Positions 57,886-62,209 of a DNA stretch of 62,209 nucleotides are shown in pieces (the first letter of the stretch is position 1; every line of letters begins with the position of its first letter). The DNA lies in assembly GCF_000172555.1 (NCBI RefSeq), contig NZ_ABOX02000040.1:1-62209 (forward strand), written 5' to 3'. The translations under genes and the position numbers were made by a program. The DNA is from Pedosphaera parvula Ellin514 (GTDB taxonomy: Bacteria; Verrucomicrobiota; Verrucomicrobiia; Limisphaerales; Pedosphaeraceae). The notes under the pieces are model-generated. The model saw only the letters and a list, made by a program, of their open reading frames with translations, had not been told where the DNA came from and searched no databases.

Positions 57886-60309
57886 ATGGGAAGTGCTAAA
57901 CAGAGGAGGAAGGGTCAGTTCTTTGGGATTCACCTTGACTGCACCTTCAGGTTGATATTGCTGCTGGGCTTGATGCTGCCCATCGCAGTGGAGGCCCAAT
58001 TCAATTTCACCACCAATAGTGGTGCGATTACCATCACGGGTTACACTGGTTCGGGCGGCGAGGTTGCCATCCCAAGCACTACCAATGGATTGCCGGTCAC
58101 CACGGTCGGAAATAATTTATTTGAATTCCGCCGCTTCGTAACAGGCGTCACAATCCCCAACAGTGTCACCAACATCGGGGACCAGGCATTCGGTGATTGC
58201 ACCGGTCTGACTAGCATCACGATCCCCAACAGTGTCACGAGTATGGGGTATTACACGTTTATGAACTGCACTAGCCTTACAAACGTGACGCTTGGCAGCA
58301 GCCTCACCAGGATTCGAGACTTTGCGTTCGCCGGGTGCCCCAAGCTGGCCAGCATCACAATACCCAGCAATGTTACCGGCATCGATTTCTTTGCATTCAA
58401 TGGCTGCAAAAGCCTTGCCACCGTCACGATCTCCAGCGGTGTGATTAGCATCGGAGACTCCGCCTTCGGTGATTGTTCCAGCCTGACCGATGTCACGCTC
58501 CCCAGCAGCATCACCACCATCGGAATCTTCGCCTTCGGTGGTTGCTCCAGGCTGGCCAATATCTCAATTCCCAACAGCGTCACCAGTATCGGGGACTTTG
58601 CGTTCGAGAGTTGCGGCCTCACGAATATCATGATTCCCAGCAGCGTCACCAACATCGGGGTATCGCCATTTCGTGGCGGTTGGAGCCTGGCCACAATAAA
58701 CGTGGATACGAACAATCCCGCCTATAGCAGCATTGCCGGGGTTTTGTTCAACCAGAGCCAGACAGTGCTGATCGAATACCCCGCCGGCGGGGCAGCCTCT
58801 TATACAATCCCCAGCGGTGTCATCTATATCGGAGACGATGCGTTCGAACAGTGTCCCAGCCTGACCAGCATCACGATCCCCAGCAGCGTCACGACCCTCG
58901 GCTACTATGCATTCGTTGATTGCTATAACCTGACCAACGTCGTGATGGCCAATGGCCTCATTACCATTGAAGACGATGCATTCTATTCCTGCACCAGCCT
59001 GACCAATCTCACGATTCCGGAGAGTGTCACGAGCATTGGATCCGAGGCATTCGGTTACTGCAGCGGGCTTACCGGCGTCTTTATCCCCAATAGCGTTACC
59101 AACCTCGCGGACTTTGCGTTCACCTGGTGCACCAATCTAACCAATTTCACCATCCCAAGCAGTGTGAGCAGCATCGGGGAGAATGCCTTCGAAAGCTGCA
59201 GCAGCCTGGCCAGCGTTACAATTCCCGACGGTGTCCTGAGCATCGGAAACGCTTCGTTCGTCGACTGCGCCAGCTTGGCAAGCGTCTCGATACCCAACAG
59301 TGTCACCAACATCGGAACCGGCGCATTTGCCGGGTGTAAAGGTCTCACCGCGATCATCATTCCCAACAGCGTTACCACCATCGGAGGGAATGGCTTCGCT
59401 GAGTGCAGCCTGACCAACGTCACAATCCCAAGCAGCGTTACCAACATCGGAAGCTTTGTCTTCAATGGGTGCACCAACCTGAGCGCGATAAACGTTGATG
59501 CGCTCAACCCCGCCTATAGCAGTGTGGATGGCGTCTTATTCGACAAGAGCCAGACCACGCTTATCGAATGTCCGGGCGGCAAAACCGGCAGCTTCACAAT
59601 CTCCAATACTGTCACCAGCATCGGAGACTATGCATTCGTCTCCTGCATTTACCTAACTGGTGTCACGATTCCCAACAGCGTGACGAACATCGGGAGCTGG
59701 GCGTTCCAAGAGTGTCGCAGCCTGACTAACGTCGCGATTCCCAACAGCGTCACCATTATTAAAGATAGTGTATTCTTCGCCTGCACCAGCCTGGCTAGCG
59801 TCTCGATTCCCAACAGCGTCACCAGCATCGGAGACAGTTCGTTCTATGCCTGCACCAGCCTGGTCAGCATCACGATCCCCGGCAGTGTCACCCAAATCAC
59901 GGCCTCTGCGTTCGAATACAGCCCCAGCCTGACAAGTGTTTATTTCGAAGGTAACGCCCCCAGTATTAATCCCGGGTATCCTTATTTATTTTACGGGGAT
60001 AGCCATGTGACCGTCTATTACCTCCCCGGGACAACGAACTGGGGCGCGACGTATGGCAATGCTCCGACGGCGCCGTGGAACCCACACGCGCAGACCAGCG
60101 GAACCAGTTTTGGTGTGCGGACGAATCGGTTTGGTTTCGATATCACTGGTAGCAGTGGATTGATCATAGTTGTAGAAGCCTGCACGAATCTGGCCAATCC
60201 CGTTTGGATTCCGGTGGCAACCAACACACTCACTGGCGGTTCATCCTATTTCGGCGATCCACAGTGGACAAATTATCCCGGTCGTTTCTATCGCCTCCGC
60301 TCGCCATAA
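57886..60309 (+). CDS. Secreted BspA-type leucine-rich-repeat protein
   Basis: An 807-residue protein with a basic N-terminus and a hydrophobic export segment (~25-43, ending VEAQ). About 23 BspA-like (LRR_5) repeats of 23 residues follow, consensus T-x-(V/I)-(T/S)-I-P-(N/S)-S-V-T-x-I-G-x-x-A-F-x-x-C-x-x-L. Two copies of a longer hinge (INVDTNNPAYSS and INVDALNPAYSS, each followed by GVLF and a Gln-Thr-x-Leu-Ile-Glu) split the solenoid into three blocks. The C-terminal module ends in PGRFYRLRSP. Such solenoids bind proteins or glycans; the function here is unknown. Confidence 0.88.
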   Translation: MGSAKQRRKGQFFGIHLDCTFRLILLLGLMLPIAVEAQFNFTTNSGAITITGYTGSGGEVAIPSTTNGLPVTTVGNNLFEFRRFVTGVTIPNSVTNIGDQAFGDCTGLTSITIPNSVTSMGYYTFMNCTSLTNVTLGSSLTRIRDFAFAGCPKLASITIPSNVTGIDFFAFNGCKSLATVTISSGVISIGDSAFGDCSSLTDVTLPSSITTIGIFAFGGCSRLANISIPNSVTSIGDFAFESCGLTNIMIPSSVTNIGVSPFRGGWSLATINVDTNNPAYSSIAGVLFNQSQTVLIEYPAGGAASYTIPSGVIYIGDDAFEQCPSLTSITIPSSVTTLGYYAFVDCYNLTNVVMANGLITIEDDAFYSCTSLTNLTIPESVTSIGSEAFGYCSGLTGVFIPNSVTNLADFAFTWCTNLTNFTIPSSVSSIGENAFESCSSLASVTIPDGVLSIGNASFVDCASLASVSIPNSVTNIGTGAFAGCKGLTAIIIPNSVTTIGGNGFAECSLTNVTIPSSVTNIGSFVFNGCTNLSAINVDALNPAYSSVDGVLFDKSQTTLIECPGGKTGSFTISNTVTSIGDYAFVSCIYLTGVTIPNSVTNIGSWAFQECRSLTNVAIPNSVTIIKDSVFFACTSLASVSIPNSVTSIGDSSFYACTSLVSITIPGSVTQITASAFEYSPSLTSVYFEGNAPSINPGYPYLFYGDSHVTVYYLPGTTNWGATYGNAPTAPWNPHAQTSGTSFGVRTNRFGFDITGSSGLIIVVEACTNLANPVWIPVATNTLTGGSSYFGDPQWTNYPGRFYRLRSP

Positions 60310-60668
60310 AGTGTTCGTTCGGCAAACCATTTATGACGCACTTCAAAATGAATTCGGAAACGGAGTGAGCGATTGAACCCCTCATCACAACCTTCTCCCC
60401 ACTTGGGTGTGGAGAAGGAGAAGAAAGCGCGCCTGGAGCCTCCGGGACGGCCTCAATAAATGACATTCATTTTGGTGATTGTTCTAAGTCAATGGGTCGA
60501 TCCCACTTATTTACACTGGCTAGGCGTGTGACCATGACTTTCAGGACCAAGTAATTTGGCGCGGTCAATTGGAACATAGCCTCGGAGTTGAACTACAAAA
60601 AAAGGTTAACGATACCCTTAAAAAATGGACAAGCGGATAAATTCCAAGGATTATCGCGAGCCGTCTTT
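60310..60668 (+). other. Intergenic region with a dispersed-repeat-like hairpin
   Basis: About 360 nt without a supportable gene; a longer in-frame start for the next gene at 60588 is unlikely. A hairpin of the CCTTCTCC...GGAGAAGG type (60391-60401 with 60408-60418, one mismatch) sits after CCCCTCATCA. It resembles a widespread intergenic hairpin sequence I recall from many proteobacterial and verrucomicrobial genomes; this is from memory. Confidence 0.45.
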
Positions 60669-61634
60669 ATGAAGCAACTTGTCATTGTTCTCTTATTTTT
60701 AGGGGTTGTCAGCCATCATGGTCTTGCAACTGAACCATCTCCTCAGGATTTGGCTCGCCAATTAATCACGGCTTTCAATGCCGGTCAGAAAAATCAATTT
60801 ACTCCGGCAGCACTGGCGACCAATGAATTGATTCTGCAGAAAGCTGAAAAGGACTATCCCGATGATCCCTCAATTCATTCCGCGCTTGGCGCCTGTTATA
60901 TGGCCCAGGAAAACATGCCTGCTTGTGTCGGGAGTATGGAGAAAGCTTATGTTACCTCCAAGCACGATCCCAGGACAGGAATGATGTATGCGCTTGCTCT
61001 TAAAATGAACAAAGAGCTTTCGAAGGCATACTCTGTGGATAAGGAAATGGTGGCAGAACATCCTGACATTCCACAATTACAGTTCTCGCTGGCAACCCTC
61101 GAGATGACGATTCAAAAATACGATGAAGCAGTCGCGATTCTCGAGCCTTTATGGGCAAAAGCTCCAGCAAATCTGCCAGAGAAGGACAAGGGAACTATAA
61201 ATTTTATGCTCGGACTTTGTTATCTCTATAATGGGCAACATGCCAAAGCGATCTCCTCTTTGGAAAATGCAAACTCCCACTTCCCGAATGCAGGCATGAT
61301 TTATAATGTTTTAGGCGAGGCGTATTTGAAAGGCGGCGAACCAGACAAAGCAAAGGACTTTTTAGAAAAGGCATTGGCCATCAATCCCAAACTCCCATCA
61401 GCCCTGTATTATCGGGGCATTTGCCTTGAGCGCTCAGGCGATAGCGAGCATGCAAACAAGTGCTTCCAAGAGTGTTATAGGTTCGGGAAAGACTGGTTGC
61501 GGGATAATGGCGAGGACTATTATCTCATGGCACAAGTTTGCAGTAAGATTTCAAAGCAGGAAGAAGCCGATGATTACAGGAAACAGGCTTCGCAGTTGCT
61601 CTATACGTATCAGGCCCCTTGGAAGAAAAACTAG
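60669..61634 (+). CDS. Periplasmic TPR protein
   Basis: A 321-residue protein. The ATG at 60669 gives a good signal peptide (MKQLVIVLLFLGVVSHHG, then LAT-E). The rest is helical tetratricopeptide repeats, for example SIHSALGACYMAQENMPACV, FMLGLCYLYNGQHAKAISSL, MIYNVLGEAYLKGGEPDKA and ALYYRGICLERSGDSEHA. TPR solenoids scaffold protein complexes; the partner is unknown. It is a single gene with no cotranscribed neighbour in the window. Confidence 0.85.
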   Translation: MKQLVIVLLFLGVVSHHGLATEPSPQDLARQLITAFNAGQKNQFTPAALATNELILQKAEKDYPDDPSIHSALGACYMAQENMPACVGSMEKAYVTSKHDPRTGMMYALALKMNKELSKAYSVDKEMVAEHPDIPQLQFSLATLEMTIQKYDEAVAILEPLWAKAPANLPEKDKGTINFMLGLCYLYNGQHAKAISSLENANSHFPNAGMIYNVLGEAYLKGGEPDKAKDFLEKALAINPKLPSALYYRGICLERSGDSEHANKCFQECYRFGKDWLRDNGEDYYLMAQVCSKISKQEEADDYRKQASQLLYTYQAPWKKN

Positions 61635-61982
61635 GATCACCTGCATTGCTGGTGAACGGGCTAATGCTGGGTATTTACTCATGCTACGGAAAGGTTAGAG
61701 CCTGCTTACGTGCGGCCGCTACGGGAGGGTTGATGGCTGGCCATGGGTTACAGTCGTTGGTCGCGTGCGCGGGTTCAGGGCGACGAAAGTGTAAAAGCAA
61801 GATCCGATTGCAAATCTGCGCTCGTTGGGGACCGTATTTGACCAAGCAGGTCGGGTATGTGGAGGTTGCCGGGGATTTGAAGGATTTAAGGTGCCCCTGC
61901 CCTTCGGCTGCATTGGTGGAGTGTGCCTGGATTTATTGACCGAAGGGGAATCATTAAAAGATTTCGATGCTATAAACGTGCC

Positions 61983-61995
61983 GCTCCTATGGAGC
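61983..61995. repeat. Short palindrome GCTCC-TAT-GGAGC
   Basis: A perfect 5-bp stem with a 3-nt loop, within a stretch (61960-62060) resembling dispersed intergenic repeats with CTATAAACGTGCC just before. Confidence 0.45.
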
Positions 61996-62094
61996 TTAAG
62001 AGAGGATGTGGGTTGGTTTGGATTGTGGGTGGAGGTATAAAAGGAGCGTGTTCGGCTGGATGTGTGAACGGGAAGCTCAGTCAATAATTTGGGG

Positions 62095-62175
62095 CGGCCC
62101 GTTGGGCCTCGTTTCCTCCTTGGACGTTTTCCCAGGCCTGCTGCCTGGGCTGGTTTGGAACGGCCCGTTGGGCCT
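62095..62175. repeat. Cluster of three short hairpins, two of them identical
   Basis: The 15-mer CGGCCCGTTGGGCCT occurs at 62095-62109 and 62161-62175, each containing the palindrome GGCCC-GTT-GGGCC. Between them, CCCAGGC (62131-62137) pairs with GCCTGGG (62143-62149). The layout is that of a REP-like (extragenic palindrome) cluster. Confidence 0.6.
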
Positions 62176-62209
62176 GCGGAGGGGTGAGATTTTGCGTTGT
62201 TCCTTGTGG

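Larger units (their letters stand above)
61635..62209 (+). other. Right-end noncoding region with several short hairpins
   Basis: About 575 nt to the window edge with no supportable gene; a minus-strand frame at 61719-62084 is Ser/Thr/Pro-rich and lacks a ribosome site. It contains several short inverted repeats, listed separately. A gene may begin beyond the edge. Confidence 0.45.

Noticed and set aside
58020-60000. Regularly spaced similar sequences of about 69 nt, CRISPR-like at first sight
   Set aside because: The period equals 23 codons and the frame is open throughout; these are BspA-type repeats in a coding gene.
61719-62084. 121-residue minus-strand frame at the right end
   Set aside because: Ser/Thr/Pro-rich low-complexity sequence over hairpin DNA, with no ribosome site.
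1-62209. Possible phage, integron, toxin-antitoxin or CRISPR-Cas modules
   Set aside because: I looked for integrase, Cas, terminase and small toxin signatures among the frames and saw none; only the GxxExxY unit hints at mobility.

Overview
The window looks like chromosomal DNA of a Verrucomicrobiota bacterium, probably a soil or freshwater relative of Pedosphaera (Limisphaerales/Pedosphaerales). I infer this from family content, not from a search: tandem Gloeo_Verruco (GloVer) repeats, a Minf_1886-type protein, a PEP-CTERM protein, a pseudopilin ending in a DGH motif, and very large secreted proteins built from Ig, LamG and PA14 modules. I saw no rRNA, tRNA, CRISPR array, phage or complete insertion sequence.

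Layout. Positions 1-1.2 kb hold two small secreted proteins and a frameshifted small gene. From 1.2 to 4.7 kb lies a sugar-metabolism group: a Gfo/Idh/MocA oxidoreductase fused to a Clp N-terminal domain, then two sugar-phosphate isomerase/epimerase-like TIM barrels. A DMT exporter and an LTA-synthase-like membrane sulfatase follow on the minus strand. From 7.9 to 11.2 kb there is a MacA/MacB-type tripartite export operon, followed by rpsT with a clear terminator, a single-domain response regulator and a small unknown protein.

From 12.7 to 36 kb lies an island of giant secreted proteins. It holds a roughly 2,020-residue propeller/PA14/diheme cytochrome protein split by a 1-nt frameshift, a DUF2961 protein, an S53 (sedolisin) peptidase carrying fourteen GloVer repeats in two blocks of seven, a LamG/Ig protein, a pseudopilin and, on the minus strand, a five-module secreted protein. 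Four large secreted proteins in the window (three here, one at 60 kb) end in a similar module finishing in an Arg/Lys-Phe-Tyr-Arg motif. The island also holds gene debris: a DUF2961 3' remnant and a 5'-truncated dual-specificity phosphatase.

From 36.4 to 51.5 kb is a mainly housekeeping region: cimA, valS and leuS (all branched-chain amino acid functions), a transglutaminase-like protein with an inositol-monophosphatase-family gene, rdgB, a PEP-CTERM protein, a Minf_1886 protein and a two-domain M16 peptidase (also frameshifted). A GxxExxY gene framed by an inverted repeat sits between cimA and valS. From 51.5 to 57.8 kb there is an ECF sigma factor with a candidate membrane partner, a secreted protein, a zinc-ribbon membrane protein (frameshifted) and two tandem FHA-zinc-multi-TM paralogues. 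The right end holds a BspA-type leucine-rich repeat protein, a TPR protein and a repeat-rich noncoding end.

Four single-nucleotide frameshifts in otherwise intact genes (about 980, 15270, 50160 and 54655) are more than expected for a healthy genome. Uncorrected assembly errors are a serious alternative to real gene decay.
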